Shown here: positions 1-7,526 of the stretch, one piece after another | How the letters are laid out: each line of letters starts with the position of its first letter | Numbering within the stretch: position 1 is the stretch's first letter | Assembly (NCBI RefSeq): GCF_900103655.1 | Contig: NZ_FMXC01000020.1 | Coordinates: forward strand, 1 to 41,293 | Reading direction: 5' to 3' | DNA: 41,293 bases | Source: Lactobacillus kefiranofaciens | GTDB taxonomy: Bacteria > Bacillota > Bacilli > Lactobacillales > Lactobacillaceae | The notes under the pieces: model-generated | The model's input: the letters and a program-made list of their open reading frames with translations, nothing else | Database searches by the model: none | What the model was told of the DNA's origin: nothing | Program-made: the position numbers and the translations under genes

Positions 1-2
1 GA

Positions 3-698
3 TATGGTTATCGCAGAATTACTGCTCAATTGCGTCGTGAAGGCATTATAGTCAATCATAAGCGTGTTAAGCGCTTAATGGTCAAAATGCATTTATATGC
101 CATTTCGATTAGACGCAGATTTAAATATTCAAGCTATAAAGGAACTATTGGAAAAATCAAGCCCAATTTAATTAAACGTCATTTTGCGGCGATTATCCCA
201 GATAGGCATTGGTACTCAGATATTACTGAATTTCACCTTAATGGAGAAAAGCTTTATCTATCACCTGTGATGGATGGCTGCAGTCAAGAGATTGTTGCTT
301 ATACATTAAGCCGTCATCCAGTATTGAAACAAGTAATGGACATGCTGGATCAAGCTTATCAAAAGCATCCAGCTCTTAATGGCTTAATTTTTCATACTGA
401 TCAGGGCTGGCAATATCAGCACGCAGCTTTTCAGGCATGGCTTGAACATCATGGTGTTTCCCAGTCTATGTCACGCAAGGGCAATTCATTGGATGATGGC
501 TTAATGGAGGGCTTCTTTGGCATTCTTAAACGAGAAATGTTCTATGGCTTTGAAAAGACATTCAAAACCATGGATGAATTAGAACAAGCAATCAAGGAAT
601 ACATTCATTACTACAACCATGATAGAATTAAAACAGTACTAAAAAACCATACTCCGATAGAATATCGAAATATGGTTTTAAATAAAGCAGTTCAATAA
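3..698 (+). CDS. IS3-family transposase OrfB (DDE integrase domain), 5' end cut by window edge
   Basis: Open from the first in-frame codon and starting YGYRRIT, a hallmark of the start of the IS3 OrfB catalytic region, so the true start is upstream of the window. The rve/DDE integrase core is visible: the first Asp in WYSDITEF, the second Asp in HTDQGWQYQ, and the Glu in DDGLMEGFFGILK. The order and spacing fit IS150-subgroup enzymes, which carry out copy-out/paste-in transposition after a programmed frameshift joins OrfA and OrfB. OrfA is not in the window. The 3' end is intact and stops 3 bp before the terminal repeat, so this end of the element appears complete. Confidence 0.92.
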   Translation, partial: YGYRRITAQLRREGIIVNHKRVKRLMVKMHLYAISIRRRFKYSSYKGTIGKIKPNLIKRHFAAIIPDRHWYSDITEFHLNGEKLYLSPVMDGCSQEIVAYTLSRHPVLKQVMDMLDQAYQKHPALNGLIFHTDQGWQYQHAAFQAWLEHHGVSQSMSRKGNSLDDGLMEGFFGILKREMFYGFEKTFKTMDELEQAIKEYIHYYNHDRIKTVLKNHTPIEYRNMVLNKAVQ

Positions 699-700
699 TA

Positions 701-720
701 TGTCCCAAATTTGGGGTTCA
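701..720 (+). repeat. Right terminal inverted repeat of the IS3-family element
   Basis: TGTCCCAAATTTGGGGTTCA follows the transposase stop directly. Read from the outside it begins TGAACCCC, the usual TG...CA end of IS3-family elements. It also contains a self-palindrome (CCCAAATTTGGG). The opposite end, needed to confirm it, is not in the window. Confidence 0.7.
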
Positions 721-753
721 TATCAAAAACATGCTTTTTTTATTGCATCAATG

Positions 754-795
754 TTTACAAATGTAAATTTAAGTAGTATAGTTACAAATGTGAAC
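754..795 (+). promoter_or_regulatory. Copper-operon promoter with two CopY operators (cop boxes)
   Basis: A -35 TTTACA (754-759) and -10 TATAGT (777-782) are 17 bp apart. A perfect cop box, TACAAATGTA (756-765, consensus TACAnnTGTA), overlaps the -35 inside the dyad TTTACA-AA-TGTAAA. A second box, TACAAATGTG (783-792, one mismatch), follows the -10. A repressor bound to both would cover the promoter. The site lies directly before copY, so autorepression relieved by copper is the expected logic. Confidence 0.85.
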
Positions 796-809
796 GATAG
801 GAGGAAGAA

Positions 810-1250
810 ATGGTTAAACTGCAAGAAAAAGAAAGCACGATCTCCGACAGCGAATGGGAAATCATGCGCATTATTTGGACGCTTGAACCTGTCAGTTCTA
901 CTAAAATAATTCAAGAACTGCAGGCCAAGAAAGACTGGTCCGAATCAACTATTAAAACTTTATTGCACCGCTTAGTTAATAAAAACTTGCTTAACACTAC
1001 TAAGGAAGGTCGGCACTTCGTTTACTCGGCTAAGGTTAACCAAACGCAAGTAATGACCGAGGCAGCACAAGAATTGCTCGATCGCATGTGCAATATGCAT
1101 AAAGGAGAAGTCATCCTGCAGTTGCTCGCTGACTCCCCTATTTCAAAAAGCGATTTAGCTAAGATGAAAGAGATTATTGCTCAAAAAGAGAAAACAACTC
1201 CTGATATGGTGCCATGCAACTGCCTACCAGGAAAAGAGCATCTGTGCTAA
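810..1250 (+). CDS. copY: CopY/BlaI-family copper-responsive repressor
   Basis: A 146-residue protein with an N-terminal winged helix (about residues 8-75, containing SDSEWEIMRIIW and STIKTLLHRL) typical of the BlaI/MecI/CopY (Penicillinase_R) family, then a helical dimerisation region. The C-terminus holds Cys residues in CNCLPGKEHLC. Canonical CopY has CxCx4CxC, which binds Zn in the DNA-binding state and Cu(I) on release. Here only three Cys remain (CxCx7C) with a nearby His, so the metal site is altered. The start is ATG with a good AGGAGGA ribosome site. It is first in the operon, downstream of two cop boxes, and presumably represses its own operon. Confidence 0.9.
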   Translation: MVKLQEKESTISDSEWEIMRIIWTLEPVSSTKIIQELQAKKDWSESTIKTLLHRLVNKNLLNTTKEGRHFVYSAKVNQTQVMTEAAQELLDRMCNMHKGEVILQLLADSPISKSDLAKMKEIIAQKEKTTPDMVPCNCLPGKEHLC

Positions 1251-1265
1251 AAGGAGAGAAATAAA

Positions 1266-1643
1266 ATGGGTATTTCGCAAATCATCACATTAGTCGTAGC
1301 TATTTTACTAATTGGTTTTATCCTTTGGTGGTTCTTTGGTAAACACCAAGAAGCTGTGGGTACTGCTGCTGTTGAACAAGGTTCACAAGAAGCAAATATT
1401 GTGGTCAAAGGTGGCTACTCCCCTTCAACCATTGTTTTAAAGCAAGGCGTTCCCGCCAAGGTCAACTTCGATATGAAGGACTCAACTGCATGTTTGTCCC
1501 ATGTTGTTTTTGAACAACTTGGCGTTAACAAAGATTTAACCAAGCAAAAAGTTACTACAATTGATATTCCAACTGATAAAAAAGGCACCTACAATTTTGC
1601 CTGCGGAATGGATATGTTTCATGGAAAGGTTATTGTTAAATAA
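1266..1643 (+). CDS. cupA: Membrane-anchored cupredoxin-like copper chaperone (CupA type)
   Basis: A 125-residue protein with an N-terminal membrane anchor (about residues 5-25), no signal cleavage site, a short linker, then a cupredoxin-like domain (about 43-125). Probable Cu(I) ligands are Cys76 and His79 (ACLSHVV) and Cys113, Met115, Met117, His119 ([10 protein letters not shown]). The order copY-cupredoxin-copA matches the pneumococcal cop operon, where CupA is a membrane-bound cupredoxin that passes Cu(I) to CopA. That function is transferred here by context and motif. It is 15 bp after copY with an AGGAGAGA ribosome site, and its stop overlaps the next start. The orientation of the domain across the membrane cannot be settled from sequence. 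Confidence 0.8.
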   Translation: MGISQIITLVVAILLIGFILWWFFGKHQEAVGTAAVEQGSQEANIVVKGGYSPSTIVLKQGVPAKVNFDMKDSTACLSHVVFEQLGVNKDLTKQKVTTIDIPTDKKGTYNFACGMDMFHGKVIVK

Positions 1644-1930
1644 TGAGTGTTTTTTCAAAGAATCAAACTAAAAAAGTTGTTGTTAATGCAGAAAATCATG
1701 GCTACAAACCAGATACGGTTACTTTCAAGCAGGGTAAAACTGCCCAATTAAAATTCATTCCCTCAGACAATATGGGCTGTATGAATGAAGTCGTTTCAAA
1801 AGACTTGAATTTTGATCAAAAATTAGATGACAAAAAAGAAGTCACCATTGATATCCCAACCGACAAGCCAGGTACTTATACCTACGCTTGCGGAATGGAC
1901 ATGTTCCATGGAAAGGTCGTCGTTAAGTAA
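1643..1930 (+). CDS. Soluble cupredoxin-like protein, probable detached metal-binding domain of CopA
   Basis: A 95-residue protein without a signal or membrane segment. It is a paralogue of the preceding cupredoxin: both end in [11 protein letters not shown], share [17 protein letters not shown] sequence, and have a mid-domain Cys (Cys46 in NMGCMNEV here). Candidate ligands are Met44, Cys46, Met47, Cys83, Met85, Met87 and His89. Its start overlaps the previous stop (TAATG) and its own stop overlaps the copA start in the same way, so the three are probably translationally coupled. In pneumococcal CopA a cupredoxin-like domain is fused to the ATPase N-terminus; here the ATPase lacks any N-terminal metal-binding domain, so this protein probably does that job in trans. 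Confidence 0.75.
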   Translation: MSVFSKNQTKKVVVNAENHGYKPDTVTFKQGKTAQLKFIPSDNMGCMNEVVSKDLNFDQKLDDKKEVTIDIPTDKPGTYTYACGMDMFHGKVVVK

Positions 1931-3858
1931 TGAATCTCTCTAATATTAAACGCTTCTGGATCTCATTTGTTTTAGCGATTCCCATGCTAATTCAGATGTC
2001 TGCCATGCCCTTTCACTGGATGATGCCAGGTTATAATTGGATCGCCTTTATCACGACCACAATCATCATGGCTATCTCTGCTGCACCTTATTGGAGCAGT
2101 GCCTGGGCCGCTTTTAAGCACCATAACGCTAACATGAATACGCTGGTTGCCGTCGGCACCTCTGTAGCGTACTTCTATAGTATCTTCGCCATGTTCACGG
2201 GACGCGAAGTCTACTTTGAAAGTGCTGCTTTCGTAACGGTCTTCGTTTTACTCGGGGATGCGATGGAAGAAAAGATGCACAACAACGCCTCTAACGCCTT
2301 AGCTAAATTAATTGACCTACAGGCTAAAGATGCCGAAGTAGAACGAAACGGCAAATTCGTTAAAGTCCCACTTGAACAAGTTAAGGTCGGCGATATCATC
2401 CGCGTTAAGCCAGGCGAAAAGGTTCCTGTAGATGGCGTAATTGTCCATGGCTCATCCACTCTTGATGAATCAATGGTTACTGGTGAAAGCATGCCAGTCA
2501 CTAAGAAAAAAGGTGACGACGTCGTTGGTTCAACGATCAACACCAACGGCACTTTTACCTTTAAAGCAACCAAGGTTGGCAGCGATACAATGCTATCTCA
2601 GATTGTCGATCTAGTTAAAAAGGCCCAAACCAGTCATGCGCCAATCCAGAATTTAACTGATAAGATCTCTAATATTTTCGTACCAGCCGTTTTAATCATT
2701 GCGATTATCACCTTTGTGCTCTGGTACGTCTTCTTAGGCGCAACAGCCGTTAACGCTATGCTCTTTGCCGTTTCCGTAGTAGTGATCGCTTGTCCTTGTG
2801 CTCTTGGACTAGCTACTCCAACCGCTTTAATGGTAGGTACTGCTCGTAGCGCTAAGATGGGCGTTTTAATCAAGAACGGTGAAGTTTTGGAAGAAGTTAG
2901 CGACATTGACACAGTTGTTTTCGACAAAACTGGTACCATCACCGTTGGTAAGCCACAGGTTACCGATGTGGTTGGCGATCAAAATAAGGTCTTAACCATT
3001 GCGGCTAGCTTGGAAAATAATTCCGAACACCCACTAGCTACTGCCGTAGTTAAAAAGGCTAATGAAAATAATATTTCCTTAGCTAACGTGAAAAACTTTG
3101 CTGCAATTGAAGGTAAAGGTGTTAAAGCCAATTATGGTGACCAAGAGGCCTTTGTTGGTAGTGAACGCTTATTAGAAGATATTTCTATTTCCCGGGAAAT
3201 GAAAGATCAAGCTGCTAAATTGCAAAAAGAAGCGAAGACCGTCGTTTACGTTGGTTTAGGTAAAGAAATTATTGGTTTAATTGCCATTCAAGACGTGCCT
3301 AAGCCTAGCTCTAAGGCAGCCATTGCGGAGCTTAAGAAGCGCGGCTTAAAAACTGTTATGCTTACTGGTGATAACGAAAATGTTGCTCAAGCAATCAGCG
3401 AAGAGATCGGAATTGATCAAGTAATCGCTGGCGTTTTGCCAACCGAAAAAGCCGCTGAAATCAAGAAATTGCAAAATAGTGGCAGAACAGTTGCCTTTGT
3501 TGGTGACGGTATTAACGACGCTCCTGCCCTTTCTACTGCAAACGTCGGGATTGCAATGGGTTCAGGTACAGATATCGCCATCGAATCTGGCGGAATTGTC
3601 CTTGTTCAAAACGACTTAATGGGCGTTGTGAGAGCATTAGACATTTCTAAGAAGACTTTCAACAGAATCAAATTAAACCTCTTCTGGGCTTTGATATACA
3701 ACACTATCGGCATTCCTATTGCCGCAGGTCTGTTCATGGGACTTGGTTTAACTCTTAGTCCTGAACTTGCCGGTTTAGCAATGGCCTTCAGTTCCGTATC
3801 CGTAGTAACTAGTTCGCTACTGCTGAACAAAACTAAAATTGCAGGTACGACTGCTTAA
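1930..3858 (+). CDS. copA: Cu(I)-exporting P1B-type ATPase lacking an N-terminal metal-binding domain
   Basis: A 642-residue heavy-metal P-type ATPase that pumps Cu(I) out of the cytoplasm. Visible are the actuator motif TGES (184-187), the transmembrane metal site CPC (288-290), the phosphorylation motif DKTGT (332-336), the HP motif in SEHPLA, and the hinge GDGINDAP. The CPC, YN (ALIYNTIG) and SS (MAFSSVSVV) signatures point to the P1B-1 copper class; CopB-type pumps have CPH. The protein begins straight at the first membrane helix, with no CxxC ferredoxin-like domain and no His-rich head, unlike the usual CopA of 740-820 residues. The soluble cupredoxin encoded just upstream may replace that domain. 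It is the last gene of the operon. Confidence 0.93.
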   Translation: MNLSNIKRFWISFVLAIPMLIQMSAMPFHWMMPGYNWIAFITTTIIMAISAAPYWSSAWAAFKHHNANMNTLVAVGTSVAYFYSIFAMFTGREVYFESAAFVTVFVLLGDAMEEKMHNNASNALAKLIDLQAKDAEVERNGKFVKVPLEQVKVGDIIRVKPGEKVPVDGVIVHGSSTLDESMVTGESMPVTKKKGDDVVGSTINTNGTFTFKATKVGSDTMLSQIVDLVKKAQTSHAPIQNLTDKISNIFVPAVLIIAIITFVLWYVFLGATAVNAMLFAVSVVVIACPCALGLATPTALMVGTARSAKMGVLIKNGEVLEEVSDIDTVVFDKTGTITVGKPQVTDVVGDQNKVLTIAASLENNSEHPLATAVVKKANENNISLANVKNFAAIEGKGVKANYGDQEAFVGSERLLEDISISREMKDQAAKLQKEAKTVVYVGLGKEIIGLIAIQDVPKPSSKAAIAELKKRGLKTVMLTGDNENVAQAISEEIGIDQVIAGVLPTEKAAEIKKLQNSGRTVAFVGDGINDAPALSTANVGIAMGSGTDIAIESGGIVLVQNDLMGVVRALDISKKTFNRIKLNLFWALIYNTIGIPIAAGLFMGLGLTLSPELAGLAMAFSSVSVVTSSLLLNKTKIAGTTA

Positions 3859-4502
3859 AGTAAAATAATTTTTCGACCGGATAATTTTATCCGGTTTTCT
3901 TTTGCCAATTTTTTCAATTGCCTGCTTAAGGTTTCCGGCGTAACACCCAAATAACTGGCCAGATCTTTTTTCTTTAGCTTTAACTGTACGTCACGTCTGC
4001 CCTGCTTTTTAGCTAAGTCTTCCAAGTAGGCCAGCAACCGATCCTTAGCACTCATTGAATTGCGCCGAATTGATTTAGTCTCAATGGCTACCAATTTTTC
4101 ACCAAAATTATTCAACATATTAATAGCTAGATCTGGCGTCTTTTTCAAAAGATCCTGAAAATCGCGACGATTAATTGAACAGACATAAGTATCTTGCAAA
4201 GCCTGAACGAAGTTCTCCTCATGGTTATCTTGAAAAAGGTTCTGCTGTCCATCAAGATCACCCTTATTCAATACACCTAGCACCGTCTCTTTACCGGCCT
4301 CGTTTAGACTATAAATCTTGGCACTGCCTTGATCTAAAAATATTAATCCATCTTTGCCATCGCCCGGCTGACGAATGATGCTGCCTTTAGGGAAATATTC
4401 TTGATGAGTAGAAATTGGTGCAATTTTGGTTAAATCTTCTTCTGGTAATTGTGCAAATAAACCAGCTTGACCGATGCAAGCTACTGCCGAATGTTTTTTC
4501 AT
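3855..4502 (-). CDS. flp: Crp/Fnr-family transcriptional regulator (FLP-like)
   Basis: A 215-residue protein with a cyclic-nucleotide-binding-type beta-roll (about 15-120) and a C-terminal Crp-type helix-turn-helix (about 177-199, [19 protein letters not shown]). There is no Fe-S-type N-terminal Cys cluster. Two Cys, Cys9 and Cys108, resemble the pair that forms a redox disulfide in lactobacillus FLP proteins, so a redox-sensing role is plausible but inferred. The start is ATG with an AGAGA-type ribosome site. A perfect FNR-type box lies between the promoter region and the start, suggesting autoregulation. The gene is convergent with copA (stops overlap) and divergent from the MFS gene. Confidence 0.85.
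   Translation of the reverse strand: MKKHSAVACIGQAGLFAQLPEEDLTKIAPISTHQEYFPKGSIIRQPGDGKDGLIFLDQGSAKIYSLNEAGKETVLGVLNKGDLDGQQNLFQDNHEENFVQALQDTYVCSINRRDFQDLLKKTPDLAINMLNNFGEKLVAIETKSIRRNSMSAKDRLLAYLEDLAKKQGRRDVQLKLKKKDLASYLGVTPETLSRQLKKLAKENRIKLSGRKIILL
3876..3903 (+). terminator. Intrinsic terminator of the copper operon, inside the 3' end of the convergent gene
   Basis: A perfect 9-bp stem, ACCGGATAA-TT-TTATCCGGT (3876-3895), is followed by TTTCTTTT. It lies inside the last codons of the opposite-strand Crp/Fnr-type gene, whose stop codon overlaps the copA stop. Confidence 0.8.
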
Positions 4503-4517
4503 AATAGTTCTCTTTTC

Positions 4518-4531
4518 TTGATCTAAATCAA
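4518..4531. promoter_or_regulatory. FNR-type operator (TTGAT-N4-ATCAA) before flp
   Basis: TTGATCTAAATCAA is a perfect match to the FNR/FLP consensus. It begins 16 bp upstream of the flp start codon, where a bound dimer would block transcription or elongation. Autorepression is inferred. Confidence 0.7.
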
Positions 4532-4660
4532 TTTACTTTTAAATGAATCCTAATCTACATTCGATACCAAATCAAGAGATGTAGCTTCATGCCTTTTTGC
4601 ATGATTTCTTATTATTTGTTAGTATGTATTATGTAAAGCTATTATTTCTATTTATCTAGA

Positions 4661-4695
4661 GGAGTTGAGGAATAAGCAAGTTTTTACTTGCACTT
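4661..4695 (+). promoter_or_regulatory. Leader hairpin between ribosome site and start codon of the MFS gene
   Basis: The ribosome site GGAGTTGAGG ends at 4670, which is 25 nt before the ATG at 4696, normally too far. A perfect hairpin GCAAGT-TTTT-ACTTGC (4676-4691) lies between them. If folded it leaves 5+4 = 9 nt between GAGG and ATG, an ideal spacing. No other in-frame start fits: TGA occurs in frame upstream. Confidence 0.6.
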
Positions 4696-6061
4696 ATGGA
4701 AAATAACGAAAAAATCAAACGCGAAAAATTTATTAAGACTAAAAAGAATTATAAACGCGCACCGCTAATGCCAGTTCACTTACGGGTCATGATTGCCGTA
4801 GTTTTAGGGCAAATTGCCTGTGGTTATGCATTAGGCATCAGTGGGACCGCACTTTCTAATGCAGCTAAATATATTCAAATCAGCGATTTATGGACGGGAC
4901 TAATCGGAGCTGGTTCTCTAATCGGCCTAGCCGGTTCTTTAATTATTGGGCGACTTTCCGACAAAATCGGCCGCCGCAAAATGTTGATGATCAATATGTA
5001 TATCTTAGCTGCTTTTACTTTATTACACTTAGTAACTGCTAATTTCTTACTAACTTTCATTATTCGAATCGGCATCGGTTTGATGATTGCAGTTGACTAC
5101 ACGGTCGGTAACGCCTTATTAACTGAATGGCTACCTAAGGGTGAAGATAGTAAAAGACAAAGCCATTTGTTAATCTACTGGACAATTGGCTTTATCCTTT
5201 CTTATTTAGCAGGTACCATGATTACCGGCTTTGGCAGTTATACTTGGCAAATCATTTTAGCTACCGGGGCTGTTCCCGCTTTAATTACAGCCTTATTCAG
5301 AAGCTTCTTCCCACTTCCTGCATCCCCAAGCTGGTTAGCCAGCAAGGGTAAAGTCAAAAAAGCCAGCAAAGTCATCCGCAAACATATGGGACGCAAGTGG
5401 AGACTTCCCGCACGCTTTATTAGACGCGATAAAAAGAAAATGACTAAAAATATTTCCTGGGCAATATTATTCTCCAAGAAATATTTACGTCGTACTTTAG
5501 TTGGTGGAATTTTCTATGCCTGCCAAGCATTCTCATTCTTCGGCATCAGTATCTTCCTGCCCATTTTATTAAAGAGCATGAATATTACTAACAGCACCGT
5601 TTCAGGAATTCATCTATAACGGTGGGATGTTTATCGGTGTAGTTCTAGGGATCTTAATCTTCAACCGCATCAGTCGCCGCGCCTTCTTAATCAGCAACTT
5701 CCTTATCTCTGGCATTTTAATTGCTATTTTGGCTCTAATCCCCAGTTTGAATTCAATGGTTAAATTAGGCATTTTCGCCTTGTTCGCTATTATCCTTTCA
5801 TCTGGCTTAGTTCTAGATTACCCATATCCAACAGAATTATTTGACATTAAAGTTCGTGGTACAGGTGTTGGTACTTGTATCACGATCAGTCGAATCGGTG
5901 CGGCTGCCGGTACATTCTTGCTGCCTGTTTTAACTAATGCGGGTGGTGCTAGCTTAGCCATGATCGTCTGTGCCATTGTGCTATTGGTAGCCTTTCTGGT
6001 TTGTCTTATTTGGGCACCAGAAACTTCACCACAATTTATCAAGAAAGCAGAAAATAATTAA
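4696..6061 (+). pseudogene. MFS transporter (sugar/metabolite porter type), broken by a 1-nt frameshift
   Basis: Two adjoining frames, 4696-5619 and 5627-6061, make one transporter of about 455 residues with twelve expected helices. The first half has the MFS motif-A loop GRLSDKIGRRKM after helix 2 and a basic central loop (about 215-255); the second half has PTELFDIKVRGTGVG near helix 10-11, typical of metabolite:H+ symporters. At 5605-5606 the sequence reads TCAGGAATTC; removing one G joins the frames as ...TVSEFIYNGGMF. So it is a single-base insertion or a sequencing error. The substrate is unknown. It carries its own terminator. Confidence 0.85.
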
Positions 6062-6068
6062 TCATCTA

Positions 6069-6107
6069 AAAAAGCAGATTGCTCACATTTTAGGCAATCT
6101 GCTTTTT
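6069..6107. terminator. Bidirectional intrinsic terminator between the MFS gene and the convergent small gene
   Basis: AAAAAGCAGATTGC (6069-6082) pairs fully with GCAATCTGCTTTTT (6094-6107) over an 11-nt loop, with T-runs on both strands. It serves the MFS gene and the 50-aa gene ending at 6111. Confidence 0.85.
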
Positions 6108-6110
6108 CTT

Positions 6111-6263
6111 TTACTTTTTATCTTTTTTCTTCTTATCCTTAGAATCCTTATTTAACAATTCCTCAGGATCCTTATGCTTAGGCGTCTTCTTTGGATCTGG
6201 TACAGTCGCAAAGCGATCCAGCATCTTCTGTAAGTTATTAGGGTTGTCAAAAGTTAATCCCAT
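6111..6263 (-). CDS. Small charged protein, 50 aa, resembling the SPJ_0845 family
   Basis: ATG start with the ribosome site AGGAAG. It begins MGLTFDNPNNLQKMLDRFA and ends in a Lys-rich tail (about the last 15 residues). The opening MGLTF...DL.KM...FA resembles the SPJ_0845 family of short proteins found in lactic acid bacteria; this is from memory of the family and was not searched. No membrane segment or signal. Monocistronic with a shared terminator. Function unknown. Confidence 0.7.
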   Translation of the reverse strand: MGLTFDNPNNLQKMLDRFATVPDPKKTPKHKDPEELLNKDSKDKKKKDKK

Positions 6264-6326
6264 AGAACATCTTCCTTTCATTTCTGGGTTAATTATATAA
6301 AAATTTGCCAGCTGCCGCCAACTTAT

Positions 6327-7430
6327 TTACCCACCATAATCAAGAAAATTCTGCATTCTTTTCATATCCGAGCCAACTAGATCGACACTCACTATATCTT
6401 CATAAGCATGATCGCTGATTTCGCCAAGATTATACTCAGTTAAAATTTTTAAGTCAAAACCATCTTCTGTGTAATCTGCAATCAGCCCCAGCCGATCAGG
6501 ATAATGATAGATCGCGTCACTAATCTTGACCACACGATTTCTAGGCCAATCTTCAACTACTTCTTTAGGTGATTTAATTGTTCCAGCTACATTTACAGAT
6601 CTTTCTAAATGATCAGGATCAAAACTTTTATTTTTCTTCTGCCATTCAACTAAATAATTAAAATAATTTAGCTTTTCTGATTCATCACCAGTATGAATAA
6701 TGTGATTTCGGGCAATAATAGCAATTGACTCTACCTGGCCCACTTCATTCAAACTCTCTAGCAGCAGATTCTCATCATCGTATTTCAATACTTTACCAAT
6801 AGCAAAACTGCCAAATTGATCATCAAAAGTATAGTCAAAATAAAGTTCTACCAAATCGAGGCCATTTTGAAATTCTCTCTTTTGCTTTAAATAGCTAACA
6901 AACAACCGATCATCAATACTGTTAACATCGATACAGACGATATCTTTTAATGGGATAACCGTAGCAAAATGCTCCAGGGTGGTTTCGTTTCGCTCTAAAA
7001 TACGCACTTCGTCTCGACTAAGCTGCGTAATAATCCCTGTGTAATTTTGCCCGTCATTTACCTCAAACGTAATCAAGGGATGGGTATCCGTCACGTTAAT
7101 TAAAAGATCATGAATGTTAGTAAAGTCCCAATCAACTACTGATCGATTCAAACGCTGCATCCCAAACGGATCACGAATCGTAGCAATTGCATAATAACGT
7201 AGCGCCGGCGTATCATTTTCAATCTTGGCTACCTGATCTGCGCGAATAAATACTACTCCACCGCGATTGCCATCTTGATCAACCGATTCTAAAACAATCC
7301 AGCCGTGATGCTGACTCGTAATTTGACCAATATAATATGAATTGACATCAATGAAAGTGATGCTCTCATCCCCAGCTAAATCATATTTTTCTTGATCTGC
7401 GTTTAGCGTGATTTGGACTAAATTATTCAA
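6327..7430 (-). CDS. Hypothetical cytoplasmic protein with four small beta-barrel-like repeats
   Basis: A 367-residue acidic protein without signal or membrane segments. Four regions share the pattern G-x-I/V...(D/E)x-x-V/L-x-L-E...then a hydrophobic strand ending near an Asp/Ile pair: about 34-73 (IGQITSQHHGWIVLESV), 130-172 (YTGIITQLSRDEVRILE), 209-250 (FAIGKVLKYDDENLLLES) and 314-352 (LGLIADYTEDGFDLKIL). The pattern resembles Sm-like or SH3-like small barrels, but this is a visual inference. The start is TTG with a GAGAGATGAG ribosome site; the ATG just upstream is in another frame and hits a stop. I do not recognise a function. It lies after the ClC gene on the same strand, separated by a terminator. 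Confidence 0.75.
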   Translation of the reverse strand: MNNLVQITLNADQEKYDLAGDESITFIDVNSYYIGQITSQHHGWIVLESVDQDGNRGGVVFIRADQVAKIENDTPALRYYAIATIRDPFGMQRLNRSVVDWDFTNIHDLLINVTDTHPLITFEVNDGQNYTGIITQLSRDEVRILERNETTLEHFATVIPLKDIVCIDVNSIDDRLFVSYLKQKREFQNGLDLVELYFDYTFDDQFGSFAIGKVLKYDDENLLLESLNEVGQVESIAIIARNHIIHTGDESEKLNYFNYLVEWQKKNKSFDPDHLERSVNVAGTIKSPKEVVEDWPRNRVVKISDAIYHYPDRLGLIADYTEDGFDLKILTEYNLGEISDHAYEDIVSVDLVGSDMKRMQNFLDYGG

Positions 7431-7490
7431 TGCTCATCTCTCTTTTCTACATGATTTTTAGTATGATCTATTAGCCGTTTTTTAGCAAGA

Positions 7491-7512
7491 AAAAAGCCGG
7501 TTTACACCGCCT
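7491..7512 (-). terminator. Terminator of the ClC gene
   Basis: On the minus strand, AGGCGGT-GTAA-ACCGGCT (7495-7512) pairs with one mismatch and is followed by a T-run (TTTTTTC). Confidence 0.65.
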
Positions 7513-7526
7513 AATCTACTCTTTTA

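Larger units (their letters stand above)
1..720 (+). mobile_element. IS3-family (IS150-type) insertion sequence, 3' part only
   Basis: The window opens inside a transposase reading frame and the element ends in an inverted-repeat-like sequence at 701-720. The left end lies outside the window. The IS ends only 34 bp before the -35 hexamer of the copper operon, so it inserted just outside that promoter. The element type is inferred from the transposase. Confidence 0.85.

Noticed and set aside
700..914. Open frames on both strands between the IS and copY
   Set aside because: They overlap the cop promoter, operators and the copY start, and show no family signature or ribosome site.
3188..3206. 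Palindrome ATTTCCCGGGAAAT in copA, similar to the palindrome at 10.7/11.6 kb
   Set aside because: Inside coding sequence, centre differs (CCCGGG against CCCAGG), and explained by codons for SREM.
4561..4575. Second FNR-like site TCGAT-N5-ATCAA
   Set aside because: Spacing is 5 instead of 4 and the left half has a mismatch; at most a weak accessory site.
4665..4706. Leader peptide from a TTG upstream of the MFS gene
   Set aside because: The TTG is only 2-4 nt from the ribosome site, and the frame has no attenuator-like content; the folded spacer explains the layout better.
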